Of a stretch of 64,000 nucleotides of DNA, positions 47,920 through 60,659 are shown in pieces (position 1 is the stretch's first letter; the number at the start of each line of letters is the position of its first letter). A program made the translations under genes and the position numbers. The DNA lies in the NCBI GenBank assembly GCA_021442155.1, contig CM038225.1:85634925-85698924 (forward strand), read 5' to 3'. The notes under the pieces were generated by a model. That model saw only the letters and a list, made by a program, of their open reading frames with translations, was not told where the DNA came from and did not search any database. Source of the DNA: Cymbidium sinense (lineage: Eukaryota > Streptophyta > Magnoliopsida > Asparagales > Orchidaceae).

Positions 47920-48910
47920 AAGCTTCTTATTAATTTTATTTTTTTTAATTTCAATTAAGCTTAAGGTGGAGAAATCACTTGATGTTTTCCATTCTATGTT
48001 AGTGATTTAATGTGTTTAAGGAAAGATAATTAATTGACTTTTATGATTTAATTAAGTTGAATCATTAAATAAATCATTTAATTCTCCTTTCCTATGATTT
48101 TTTAATTTGATTAACCATTTAATCATGAGCAATCAAATGATATGAACATGAGAGAAATTAAAAATGCAATGCTCCTAAAAGACCTGATTCAATTGGCTCA
48201 TGATTATTGGTTAATTAAGTTAAAGAATATAATTAAGTACTCTTATAATTTCCCACACTTATGGGGCTAATCATAATTTCATTAAGGGTCATTTTGTTAT
48301 TGAACACATAAAGAGGAATCCTTAATTTAAATGTTGATTATCTGAAGGGATTGGCAATTTAATTTGATTTGATTTGGCCATTAATTAATTAATTAACTCC
48401 TTAATCAATTCATGTTTTAATTAAATCTCTTTAATGAAATGAATTTAGAAAAGTAATTAAGAAAGAGGTCATAATCACTCTTCCTCATCATCTCACTATT
48501 AATTAATGATTAATGAACCTTAATTAGTTAATTATTTTTATTATTTAGCACTTTAGTTAATCATCAATTAATTAAGAGGTTAATTAAGGTTTGAAATTCA
48601 AATTACCCTAGTTACATAACCAATAAATCCCAACAAAATCATAGGAGACAGAGGTCATCCCACTAAATCATCATACCAAATTTGGGATTAATTGCCCAAG
48701 TAATTAGGCCTTAATTAAACTAATTAAAAAATATTCACCCCTAATTATGCCTTTATCACTATTCAAAATTAAATGGAATTATTTTTATTAAATTCTCCTC
48801 TATTTAACCTTTCCAAAATATATTTATTTTTATTTTTTGGATTTTTCTATAATTAATTATGATTTTAAAGAAGTTTCAGCCTTTTAAAATATATTTTAAA
48901 CTCTAATTAA
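47920..48910. repeat. TTAATTAA-rich low-complexity tract in X
   Basis: Dense in TTAATTAA, AATTAATT and GATTAATTA words. This composition is like 52590-55600 in X2, and both precede a GC-richer block. Short inverted repeats are unavoidable in this composition. Confidence 0.6.
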
Positions 48911-48919
48911 TCTAAAATC

Positions 48920-49960
48920 TCATGGCACCAAGCGTACGGCGTTTCCACATAGCTGATTGGACACTTAAAAGGTCCGACTTTTTGACCTCGCCATCCGATC
49001 TAAGATTGGATGGTGGGGATTAATCATGCAATTCTTATAGGGAGTAAATCGAGAAAATCTAATGGATTGATCACGATTGTCTGTTCCAATCACGCGGAAT
49101 AGATGACAGATGATCTATCATCCTTGGAGTGATGGAAGACGTGCATCATCCACCCTTCTCTACTCGATCCGATCTCGAAGAAATTCATCAGACCTTGGGA
49201 TCAACTCCAAAGCTTTAGTCAAAAAATCTAAAAGGATCATATGGTTGGAATGAATGAAATCACACTTTCCTTCACAAAGTCCAAGAAAAAAAGAGATTTT
49301 GACAGTTTGCAAGAATTTACCCCGCCGGAGCTCAAGACTGGCGACTAACCGATCAAGGTAGTTTGTCTTGAAGAGACAAAGCCCTATCGAGAAGATCATG
49401 CCCTGATTTCTTGCTAACAACTTTGTAGACCAAACGTCGCCAGAATCCTCGCCAGAGTTGGTCTTGGAGGGCATCTCCAGTGCTCAAAATGATCAGGGAA
49501 TGATTTTTTTGCCTCACGATCCGCATGTGAACATGAGTTAATTTGAGAATGGTTGAGATTGAGGGGGGTTGGATGGAACGAGGCCTCGGTTTGGCTCGGT
49601 TTCATCATCGTCAATGATGGGGAGGCTCAAGGGATTCAAGAAGTTGCTCTGGAGTTCTTCTTGGTTCTCTCATGCTGTAGGAAAACTATGACGTGCATTT
49701 GAATCAAATGGGGAGGAGTATACTCTCCTCCCCATCCAAACTGATGACTTGGATCACCGCCAACATAGGCGCTTGTGGCATGGAATCTGAGGTGGCTATT
49801 TGAGTGGCCAAGAAGGGGAGTCCCGCTAAAAGGCGAGGTGGCTTGGTTTCTAAGTGTTCTAACAAGAGAAAGTGGGTTAGCTCACCTCCACTTGGCTCAT
49901 GGCTTACCCAACTAGCTTTGGGTTAGGTGAGCCAGTGGTCCTCATGTCCATATGGAGCTT
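48920..49960. other. GC-richer block of X with small inverted repeats
   Basis: Clearly less AT-rich than its surroundings. CCATCCGATCT at 48991 faces AGATTGGATGG ten bases later, forming an imperfect hairpin. The minus-strand open frames 49160-49474 and 49414-49614 have no recognised domain and probably reflect the GC content. GGGAGGAGTATACTCTCCTC is a near-palindrome at about 49710. A related block occurs in X2 at 55640-56010 (GGGAGAGGAAGGCTCCTCCC). Confidence 0.5.
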
Positions 49961-50029
49961 AGGATGGTTGTCAAGGGTATGAAAGTTAGTTTGACCATCT
50001 AAGAATGGATTTTATCCCATTTAGGGGGC

Positions 50030-51210
50030 TTTACCCAATAGGTAATGGGTAAATTCAAGTTTGTTTTGGGTTGGGTTGGATTTGGACTGATCTATGGTGA
50101 CCCAAGGATGGGTTATGCCAAGTTTGAATGGGTTGGGCTTGATTTGGTTGGGTTTGGCTCAATTTGGCCCATGTAGGTCAAATTGGGCTAGGTTGGGTTA
50201 GGTTGACCAATTGGTCAAATTGGATCAAGCCATGGGTTGAGACAAGTCCAAATGATCATTTGGGATGTTTAGGATCAATTGATTTGATTTGATTTTAAGT
50301 TGATTTGAATTTGACTCATATGAGTCAAATGGGCTAAGTTGACCAAGTTGGTCAAATTGACCAAATTGTCTTGGGTTAGGAGTTATTTTAGGTTCAATTA
50401 ATCATTTAAAGATAATTGTAGTTTTTATTTTGATTAATTTAGATTTAGATTTAATTTAGGCCAATTTGACAATTTAGGTCAATTTGGGCTAAATGGGTCA
50501 ATTGAGTTGACTTGGTCAAATTGGGTTCAACCAAGGGTTTGATCATGTTCAATAATCAACTTGAAATAGATTTGAGTCATTGGTTGCAATCAATTTCAAT
50601 TAGAATTTGACTGGCTTAATTTGGCCTCTTAGGTCAAATTAGGTCAACTTGGGTCAAGTGATTGAATTGGTTCGACCCAATTGATTACAATTGATCAATC
50701 AAGGATGATCAATAATCAATGTAGGAGGTTTTGGATAGGTTCATTCAATCCAATTTGAGTTGTATTGGAGTTTGGTTCAAATGGGTCCTTTAGGTCACTT
50801 TGGGTCAAGTGAGCCCAATGGGTCAATTGAATTTGTTTTGGGTTGAATTAGGTTGAATTGAGTTTGATAATTGATTTGAGATTGATTGATGGTTTTGATT
50901 GCAATTTATTTGGGTTTAATTAGATTTTGGCTCATTTAGACATTTTGAGTTCAAATGGGTTAGCTTTGGTTGATTGAATTGATTTGATTATCTTGATTGT
51001 AGAGTATGGAATGAAGGTTTGAAGGATTGGATTTCTTATGAAAAAAAACAATTGAGTTAGGTTTTATTGAAGGAATTTTGGCTAACTCCATAGGATTAAG
51101 TTAAAATATTAAGGGATTTAGGTTATGGGTTTTAATCATTTGGCTTGGAATTTGAATATGAATTGGAATTCAATTGAGATTGGTTGAATTGATTTAAGGT
51201 TTGGTTTTGG
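50030..51210. repeat. Degenerate GGTCAAATTGGG array in X
   Basis: Over 1.1 kb built from words such as GGGTTGGGTTGGATTTGG, TTGGTCAAATTGACCAAATT and AGGTCAAATTAGGTCAACTT. The plus strand is very poor in C. Words recur every ~12-40 bases without fixed phase. TTGACCAA facing TTGGTCAA makes short palindromes (for example at about 50337). Confidence 0.8.
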
Positions 51211-51403
51211 CCAAGGAGGTAGGCATGGGTCTTGGTTGGGCCATAAGCTTTCCTTAACCCCTAAGACATAGTTTAAACCTATGGCAAGTCCTCCTAAGTT
51301 CCTAGGTTTGGGTTAAGTGTTCGCTTAGTTACTAGAAGTGTCATATGACTAATAAGATCCTAGTGTCTAGAAGACTTTTGAGTCTAAGATGGGAATATTG
51401 AAT

Positions 51404-51426
51404 CCTCACTCTAAAAGTGAGATCAA
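51404..51426 (+). repeat. Terminal imperfect hairpin of X
   Basis: CCTCACTCTAAAAGTGAG followed by ATCAA: an inverted repeat just inside the 3' end of X. Equivalent hairpins occur at 56832 (X2) and 62698 (X3, opposite strand). Confidence 0.7.
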
Positions 51427-51444
51427 TAAGATCTACAACACTCT

Positions 51445-51449
51445 AACTT
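51445..51449. repeat. Candidate 5-bp target duplication right of X (AACTT)
   Basis: Partner of 44292-44296 with one mismatch. Confidence 0.5.
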
Positions 51450-52586
51450 AGTGCCATGACATGGTCAAAAGTTCTATCCTTTTCTATTAATTGATCTATT
51501 AGCCTTTCTGAAATGACCTTTGATTGGTACGATGATGCCATATCATTATCTCCTAGACGCTAGTCAACTTGTCAACCTGATCCTATTATTCAAAACTCAA
51601 CACCAAAGTGCTTCAGCACCGACCTTATAGCACTAGGTCCTCAAACCCTCGGGTTTTTAAGACACAAATCTATGTCTTATAATGCTATAGTGCTAATTAC
51701 TCAATGCCAATAGGCCATTTTAATAGCACCAAGGTGCTAGTAACCCTTAGAATAATAAATTAATATTTACCATGTAAACATTCTATCAATCTATTTGTTC
51801 TCCATGTGAACATCCTACTAGCACTCCAAAGAGATGTTAGTCCAATCTACTTATACGCCACATGAACAACCCTACAATAATGACATTCTAAAGGGATGTA
51901 AGTCCAATCTATATGTACATCATGCAAATAATCTATAAAATACTAGCATTTTAAAGGGATGTAAGCCCAATCTATCCATTTGTCAAGTAAACATTCCTAC
52001 TTAGCATTTTTCAAAGAATTTATGCCCAATTTATTAGTTTTTCATGTGAACACCCTTATATTCTGGCTTTCTTATAAATGTAACCATAGTCTATTTACCT
52101 GTTCATCATGTGAACATCCCTACATCGCAACCCCTACACTGGAACCCTAGTCTACTCTGGATATCTAAAATTAGGCAACCCATGACTGCTAATCAAACTC
52201 CCTAGACATTATGACTAATAGCCCTTGATCGAGACTACCATCCAATTCTCTTAAATAGCCATCTATGCCATATTACACATACCATTAGACACCAATTCAT
52301 ATCATAGATATATTTATTTCCATTCTTAATAGAGAGTTATCTCTTACTATGATAGAAGGAACTATGAATGCAAACCTTAATCGAGAGTTATCTCTTACTG
52401 CGATAAGAGGAACTGTGAATGTTTGCATTCATAGTAAGTAGAACCCAAATTTAAATATACCCTAACATAATATTAAGGGAAATCTAGTTGAATATATATA
52501 TTAATTTGTCTCATGAAGAGCATACTCCTACCCATCCTATTAAAGATGGCGGAGAGTTTCCAAAAAGATGTTTTCCTAAGCAATCA
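51450..52586 (+). repeat. 3' LTR of the Tat element, second part
   Basis: Colinear with 25019-26165 of the 5' LTR, including GTCAACCTGATCCTATTATT and GGGAAATCTAGTTGAATATA. It ends AAGCAATCA, the equivalent of GAGCGATCA. A short local duplication (CTTAATCGAGAGTTATCTCT appears twice near 52330-52400) is absent from the left copy. Confidence 0.88.
51770..52140. repeat. ~57-bp minisatellite inside the 3' LTR
   Basis: Counterpart of 25380-25700, with cores such as CTCCATGTGAACATCCTACT and GCCACATGAACAACCCTACA, each followed by AAAGGGATGTAAGTCCAATC-type sequence. Confidence 0.75.
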
Positions 52587-53904
52587 ATTAATTCTATGGT
52601 TTATTAATTAAGGATGTTCTCTTATAATCTTTGAGTTTATTATTTGATTATGATTAGATTTGATTTCATTTACTTAATTTATTGATTTTCAATTTATGTT
52701 GATCAATGTGTTATAAATTTCTTTAATTTACAATTCACTTAATATTATTCTTTATTTAGATTACCCCTTCTTTTGAGTTCATTATTTCATTGGTTTTATA
52801 TATTTTATGATGACTAAGTTATTTTGGTTATTATTTGGAGTTTATTTCTTAGTTAAGTTTTATTATGATGATTAAGATTTACCTTCTTTAGTTTGGTAAT
52901 TTACTTATTTTGATTAAGTAAACTTGATATTTATATTGATTATGTTTGATCCATTTGTATAATTAGTTATAATTTAGCTTGATGTGATTAATCTGATTTA
53001 ATTTGTTGAATGATTAATTGAATATTTATGTTTAATTTGGCTGATTAATATAGTTAAAGTTTATTTAATTTAACTTGTCATGTTTAAGTTACTTGATTAA
53101 GATAAATTGATGTTTGGATTATTTTAGTTTGATTAAAGATCATTAAAGTTTCCAATAATTAATTCAATTAGATGATTAACTTAATTGAAAGGCTTGATTG
53201 AATGGTTGATTTGATTAAAATTTTAAATAAAGGTTATTTTGGTATGTCATGTTTAAAATTACTTATTTAATTAAATAATTGATTGATTTACTTAAAATTC
53301 AATTAACAGTTTAAACGATTAAAGTTTAATTAGATAATTTTTGTTTAATTTATCCAATTGAATGTTTGGTTTAATTGATTGGCTCAATTTGCATAAAGTT
53401 TAATTGAATGGCTTAATTAAATGTTGATTGTTGATCAATCAAATTAACCATCTAAAGTTCAGTTATGTATTATTTAAATAAAATAATAAATTTAATAAAA
53501 CCTTGATCGATAAATTAATTAAAGGTTTGTGTTTAATTTAATTAATTCGTTAATATAACTTATTTTATTGATTTTATTAGAGTTTGATTCATGATTATTT
53601 AAATTTATCATGATTAACCTAATTAAAGCATAATGAATTATTAATTAGATATTCATTAATTTAAATTGTTGAAATTTAATTAATGATTAATCTTAATTCA
53701 TCTTATTTGAGTTAATTTATTAAAATTCAGTTTAAAATGACTAAATGCTTAATTGAGTTGATTTAATCAAAGATAATTTAGTCTTAACATAGTTAACTTA
53801 ATTAAATGATTTAATTAATCATGATTGATCGACTTGATTTAATGAGTATTTATGATGGATTTAATTAAGTGTTTAAGTTTAGTTGACTTAAGGATCATTA
53901 TTAC

Positions 53905-53968
<64 letters not shown>

Positions 53969-55620
53969 GGGTTTAGTTTAGTGGCTTATTTAGTTTAGTT
54001 TGGTTTAACGTAAATGAGTAATTAACTTATTTTGAAGTTTCATCTTTAACTTGGTTAGGATTTGGCTCAAATGATTATCCTATTTTGAAGATGATTAATT
54101 AGGCATGTCTAATTTGATTAAATAATTAATTCAATTCATATTGAATTAGCAATTAATTAAGTTGATTAAGTGGTTCGTTAATTAGGGGTTTTTAAGTGAA
54201 CTTCATTTATTTAATGATTAATTAAATCAATCATAAATAATTGATTATTTAAGTTTACTATCATTAGCTTATTAAAATGATTATCTTGATTAACTGATTA
54301 ACATAACTAAAGTTAATTGATGATCAGTTAAATTAATCTTGATTGATCCACTTAGATTGAGTTAATGATTGATTAATCTTTAGCTTGATTGGTAATTGAC
54401 TTTAACTAAAATTTTAATTAATGGAAAATTTAATTCACCATAATTAATTTAATTAACTATTTATCTTAAGTGATTTATTCAATTAAAAACTTTTTATGAT
54501 TGATTTAATTTATGTTAAATCAAAAGGTTAATCAAATTTTAATCAAATTTATTAAGGTTTGATTTTATGGTTAAATGTGTTTCAAGATGATTTAAGTTGA
54601 TTAGTTAACTTTAATTGAAACTTAATTTAATTTGATTTCAAGTTTTGATTAATGATTCAATTAATGATTGATGGATTTAAGTATATTTGGCTGAGTTTGG
54701 AAATTAATTCAATTTGGTTCCACAAAATTAATTTAATTACATTCCAATTAATAATTAATTAAATTTATTAAGTTTCATCTGATTTAAATTTAAATTTAAA
54801 TTATGTTTGCTTGATCTAATTTAAGGTTTGGTTAATGGGAATAATGGTTTAAACCTTCATTTGTTTATAATTTTAACTTAATATTTAATTTATTATATAT
54901 TTCTTAGAATTTAGCTCTAATTAATTCACTTCGATTTTTGTTATTTTAATGATTTATTAAACCTTAAGTATATGATCTTGGGGTTTATCAAGTTCCAAAA
55001 GGTTATACTATTTTCTTAGGGTTCTCTCATATTTATTATGAGTTTTTAAGGCATTTCAAGTGTTTTCCTAATTTCTTTGATTTAATTTTAATTATGTTTT
55101 AAATTTTGACCCTAGATATTGGAAATTTCATAACTTTCAATTTATTAATCAATAATTCTTGAAATTTTTTATGTTAGCTCCGTCCTATCACTAGTTTCAT
55201 TTTTCCAAAGTTTTAGGTCAAATAGATCATTATTTTCAGTGTAATTAAAATTTGATTATTTTTATTAGAATTTAAATTAACCCAAACTACTTAATACAAA
55301 TTGGGGTTATTTATTTTTATTAGATTTCTCTGAAATTTGAATCGAGAGAAGAGTTATTTATATTTTTTTTGGATTATTATTTGATTTATTATAAATGTTT
55401 AAAGTTTAGCCTAATTAAATGAATTAATTAAGATTAATTAATCCATAATTATGTGATTTTAAGATTTAAGAGATTTAGAGAACTTAAATATTTTTCTTAA
55501 GTTCCATGATGTTAATTAAAGTGGTTTGAGCTATTTTGGTGGGTTCCCATATTTTTCTTGATTTTTAATTATTATTTTTTAAATTTATCCATTTGAACTT
55601 CAAAAATTAATAACTTTCAA
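52587..55620. repeat. TTAATTAA-rich low-complexity tract of X2
   Basis: Three kilobases composed almost wholly of TTGATTAATT, TTTAATTAA and TTAAGTTTAATT-type words, with very few G or C. No ORF. It is the DNA into which the Tat element appears to have inserted, because similar sequence lies left of 21731. Confidence 0.65.
53905..53968. repeat. (ATT)n microsatellite, ~21 units
   Basis: An uninterrupted ATT run of 64 bases, preceded by an imperfect ATTATTAC. Confidence 0.97.
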
Positions 55621-55639
55621 TCCATTCTCATTTTGTAAA

Positions 55640-56870
55640 GCTTCTTTAGGCTTAGACAATTTTGGGTGAAGCCACCCCCTTCGCCTCCTTGTGGATTGCC
55701 TTATGGAGCTAGCACCCTTCATTGGAGTTTGATATAAAACTAGATTTTAGTGTTCAAGAAATGTAGGGAATGGAATGGTTTCTCTCCTCTGATGGTGGTG
55801 AAGGTGTGGACTGAATAAGGGAGAGGAAGGCTCCTCCCCATATTTTATGGTTGGTCGACCCCTCTCTCATTAGTGGAGGTTTGTGGTGACTAGCCATGGG
55901 GATTTAGAGTTGGACCAAGTCCTTGGGAGGTGGTTGACAAATAAGGAAAGTGCTCTTGGTCAATCAAATTGGTATATGGAGAAAGGTTGGAGGGCATTGG
56001 TAACTTCAGCATTTTTACAAGTTTTTTATCTTTATATTTAATCTTCCTTTACTTATTGATTTTGGTTCTTCCCTTTACTCATTTGTACTTAGATTCCACC
56101 AGATCCATTTAAGATTAAGAGCTCTCTTCTATTGGCATTACCTTGCTTGAGTTGATTTTGTATTGAACTTGTGTTGGACCAATATGAGCTCTCATTAGGT
56201 TTAAACTATAAAGATTTATATTTAGACATGTTTAAATGATGATTTTGAGCCTTTAACAGACTCAATTTAGTTTAATTTTGATTAGATTTGATTTTAACTT
56301 GGTGGGGCCAACATAAGTCAACCTTAATCAAATGCCATGGTTAGCCACTTTAAGCCCCAATTAGGTTTAGTTTTGTGTTTAATTGAGTTTGAATAGAAAT
56401 CCTAGGCCTTTAGATTGATATGATTTGATTTGAATTTGGGTCTATTGAGCTTAAAAGGATTAATTGGGTTAATCAACCCAATTAACTCATTTAAGGGTCA
56501 ATTGAATTTAGATTTTAGTTCAAATTTATTTCATTTACTATTTGATTCTATTTGATTGAATTTGGAGATAATTGGACTCATCTAGCTTAATTAGGCTAGG
56601 TTGGGTCTAGGTTGGGCCCACTTGCTGACCTAGGTCTCACCTTAAAGTGTTGACTTTGATTTACTTTTAACATTGATTTTAGAATTTATGTTTAATTTAA
56701 TTTTTTTTGTTTGATTTTGATTTTAAGTTTGGTTACACACCTAGTCACTAAGTGTAGTATCCTTAATGCCTATTTAGGAAGCTTCTTCTAAAATTAGAAC
56801 TCCTAATTATTAAAATCGGGATGAATATTAACCTCAACCAAAAATGAGGTCAACACTTGTATGCACATAT
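55640..56870 (+). mobile_element. 3' part of element X2
   Basis: Order of features parallels the right half of X: a GC-richer block (55640-56010), a weaker GGTCAA/TTGACC-rich region (about 56180-56680), then AGTCACTAAGTGTAGTATCC and the terminal hairpin CCTCAACCAAAAATGAGGTC at 56832. No coding domain. The 5' part probably lies left of the Tat element. Confidence 0.6.
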
Positions 56871-59800
56871 ATTAGTATAAATTAGTTAATTGATATAATA
56901 GACCCCATGTTAGATTAAGTTGAAATCAAACTAATCAAATTTGGTGATACTGTAATCATACAATAGACCACATATTCCTATTCTAATCCATAGATGAATG
57001 CAATTAAGAGGTGCAAGTATAGTGTTCTAAGAGGATTTTTACTATGGGTAAATTTTAATCTCAATTAACCGAAATAATAAGTTAAGATTCATGGAAAATA
57101 ATTTTTTTTAAAATACTTTCAAGTTAAAATTAAATATATTTATGTTACAACATTAGAAATGAACTTTTTCAAATTATAAAATTTAAGATAATTTAAATTT
57201 AATAATTTTCAATTAAGTGCACTTACATAAAAAAAATAGCACACTTAAACAATATCAAAACTTTCTAAAATAATTTTATTTTTTATTAAATAATAAAAAA
57301 CTAGATATTTTAATTATTAAAATGACATTAAATTAGTTTAACCTCTAAACACCAAAACAAACATTTGAAAAATATTACATGGCATTAGTCCCTTTAGAGA
57401 AAAATTTATAATTAGCTAAAATAGGATTATTTTCAATTATAAATAATTAATTTTATGCAAATGACTTGATTAATATTAAAAAATATAAGGAATTGTTTAT
57501 TGAATTTTTTTGGAATTGTTAAAATGGTTTGAAAGATCAAAATAATAAAAACTAAGATTTTTAAATAGGTATCTATAAAAATAAAATTTGAAAATTACAT
57601 AAAATTTAGAGAAGTGTTTGAATATGTGAGAAATAAGCTTAAATTTTTATAGAACTTTTAAGCTTAAAGTTTAATCTTTAGAAATTATAAACTTTACAAA
57701 TATTCATTTGAAAAATCATAACTTAACTGCATGACATGATTCAATTGGGCACAAAAAATTTATTACAAAACTAAGAAGATCATACTGATCATTGCCAAGA
57801 GTTTGAAAATTTTGTAAATCTATTTATTATATTAATTAATTAAAATGGACAATAATAAATTTAAAATAAATAAATAATTTGGTAAATAATATTTTCCTTT
57901 AAATCTCAACCTATGAATATATTTAATTTTAGAATTTCATGCTATTAGATTAAATGTTCACATCATAGTAAATTTTAAGAAAATCAGTTATAAATGGGAG
58001 GTTAGATTGAACTATGGCATGGCTTGATTAGAGCTTTTGATTTAAATCATCAACTTTGATTTCATCTCTTATTTAAGAAGATTACACAAACAAAGACATT
58101 TTATCTTTCATAATGCACCAAATGAGCATATCTCAATTGTGTTTGCTTTATGATACATATAACTATAAGTTCATGGGTTACTCTCTCATTGTTGTGACCC
58201 TTACCATCAAGAAGAATCAAAATAAAGAAAGGGTGAATAGAGTTTGAAAATAAACATTCCTATTTAAACACAAAAATAACAAGTTATCCCATTTGGTCAA
58301 ATCAATTACTTTAAAGGGACAAAATCAATCTAAGTTAGACTAAGTATTTATTATTCTTAGCTTGATTCAATCAACCACCAAATAGGGATGTTGGCTTTCA
58401 TAAGTAAAATACTTTGCTTGGCCAACTAGGATAAGACCGTGTGGAAAATTGACTATAAAGGCTTAGACCAAGTTTAGAATATTTAGATAAGCTTACAAGT
58501 TTACTTAGTCCCTTCAATTTAATGGTTATGACCTATTTGATGAAATTGACTAAATGGGTTTAGTCAATTGGTATAACTTAGGTGAAAATGGCATAATTAA
58601 TAGATCAAATGTGTATATTAGAATAATTTTGCATGTGAACACATTTGTTGACCAATTTAAATGATTAATATGATGTTTATATGAATTTAATTTTAATCTT
58701 ATTTTTAAAATGATCTAAATTGAAGTTAGTTAACTTTTATAATCATGGAGTTAATCAAGCATGTATCCAAGGGTTTTTTGAAAATGACCATACTAGAACA
58801 AACCAAGACTTGAATGTCTATGTTGGTTGATCTATGTTGTTAAGATAGGTAGTCACGATTAAGAACCTAAGAGTAAGGATAGGTGGCATTTTTGACACAA
58901 CAAAAGTCAAATTTCTTGAATTATATATTAGAATGGTGAAGCCAATCTTCAACATTTTATTATTAATTATACAATAATTAAAATAATAAAATAAACTTAT
59001 TGTTTAAATTTAATACTTACATCCACTAAGGAATGATTGAGCTCAGGCAATAAGAGAAGCCTACCATAGACTCAAACCTATAATGTAGTAAGGACTTACA
59101 AATGAATCACATGTAATTTTTCTCATATGGTCTTAAAAATCCAAACTAATCCTATCAACATAAGTTGTCAACTTGAAATTGATTCTACTTTTAAAATAAT
59201 ATATTATTAAAAATTAGAAAATCATTATTATACTAAAATAATTTTATTTAAAGTGATTTGATAAATTATTATAGAAGATTATACTAAAATAAATTATCAC
59301 CTTGAACTTGAAATTGATTTGATAAATTTTTATACTAAAATGATTTTTTTAAAAATAATATGAACTTATTTAGTAGCATTGAACCTTGAATATATGATTA
59401 TGCAAGTGCCATTATAGATTTAAAAACTAAAATTTTTTATATTATTTATAAATAAAAAATAAGTTTATTTAAATTATCTTAAAAGAAAATTAATTAACTC
59501 CTTTGTAGTTCAACAATAACATATAATCCTTATAATCTTTGTAGATTATCTTTCTAGCTAATTTAAACCACTTTAAAGTATTTGTATTGATGATATAAAC
59601 TATGAAAGATCTCTTAAATAAAATCTTGTGATCATCTTGATCAACCATATGTTATCACACTGCCTATTACAGTGCAGGGTGAATGGTATGTGCAAGAGTA
59701 CATGATCGAGTTTACAATACAGTGACAGTAGAATACTATTCTTTCAAAGATTGAACACCATGCATAAAAATTAGAATAATTTTCTATTATTTTGATGATA

Positions 59801-60650
59801 AACATAGGGTGTCAAAGCAAAAGCTACAAACAACTCTTACTACATTAAGAAGACCAAAAATTCAACAAAAGCGAGAATTCATGGGGGTGATCTCAATATG
59901 AATAAACCTAGTGGTTTGGTTTCACCAATGTTGATTATTAAATGTAAAATTTTGACAAAATAGAAGTTATGTTTACTGAAGTCATAACTATCTCACATAA
60001 TTTATCTTTCTCTAAAAATCATAGGGACCTTATTTCACACACACAACCTACCTATATCTCAATGTAAAAAAACTTTATCAAAGCTCTTGTAATCCCAAAA
60101 GGACTACACAACTTTGTCATAATTATCTCTAACCTATGACCCATCATTGTGGTCATTTGTCCACAACAAATTCGTTTTCCACCTCTTAGTTCGGAATGGA
60201 TCTCTTAATTTATTGAAAATGATGGGTATTCAATTGAATAGTAGATAAAGCTAAGAACAAAAATATGTTGTATTAAATAAACAAAAACTCTAAGATTTTA
60301 CTAAAACCAAAATAAAAATAAATACAATATGGTTTCAACTAATCCACTGAATGGTTGTTTCATTCATGGTAAAAAAAAGAGAAATATGAAAACTCCATGC
60401 ATGAGCAAGATTATAATAATTAAAAGGGAGAAAGAAAGATAAAACTTAGTTAGATAATGTGAAGAATGTTTTCCTCTTTGCCTTGTCTTCTTTCCTTTAA
60501 AAGATAACCTCTTCAAAAATCTTGAAGACTCTCTAAAATTCCTCTCTTGCACTCCTCTAAACTCTAAAAAAAGCTTGAAAATATTGATGGAGAAGTCTCT
60601 TAATTCATCCATAAGATTTGTTTAAATATAGATGTTCCACATCATGCCAA
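56871..60650. other. AT-rich DNA, no recognisable genes
   Basis: Frames are short and stop-dense. The stretch 58280-58780 again uses GGTCAA/TTGACC words. A minus-strand frame at 60364-60612 has no recognised domain and I do not call it a gene. Confidence 0.45.
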
Positions 60651-60659
60651 AATGCAAGT

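Larger units (their letters stand above)
44297..51444 (+). mobile_element. Element X: 7.1-kb non-coding insertion in the 3' LTR
   Basis: The 3' LTR is interrupted precisely here; the flanking LTR halves align to a continuous 5' LTR, so X is an insertion. A 5-bp near-duplicate of the target suggests an LTR-type integrase. X has no ORF with a recognisable domain. Its 3' end carries an imperfect hairpin and a preceding GGTCAAATTGG-rich array that recur in X2 and, inverted, in X3. It could be a very long solo LTR or a non-autonomous LTR element; no internal LTR pair was seen. Confidence 0.75.
21732..52586 (+). mobile_element. Giant Ty3/gypsy LTR retrotransposon, Tat lineage, with nested insertions
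   Basis: Two colinear long terminal repeats (21732-26165; 41059-44296 joined to 51450-52586) enclose gag, protease, RT, two RNase H regions and integrase in gypsy order. Tat membership rests on the YIDDLVVKS active site, the WIHKYCIVP..LHQC block after the protease, and the second RNase H region after an AAHPLP spacer. Without the 7.1-kb nested X insertion it is about 23.7 kb, in the size class of Ogre-like Tat elements. All genes are full of stops. Both LTRs start TGCATCTAAAAA and end in TCA. No tRNA primer-binding site and no clear 5-bp target duplication could be recognised. Confidence 0.9.

Noticed and set aside
49160..49614. Possible small gene(s) on the minus strand in the GC-richer part of X
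   Set aside because: No recognisable domain, overlapping frames, no start context or conservation evidence; the open length is explained by local GC content.
60364..60612. 82-codon minus-strand ORF with a hydrophobic end
   Set aside because: No recognised domain, AT-rich surroundings, and hydrophobic runs are expected from T-rich DNA.
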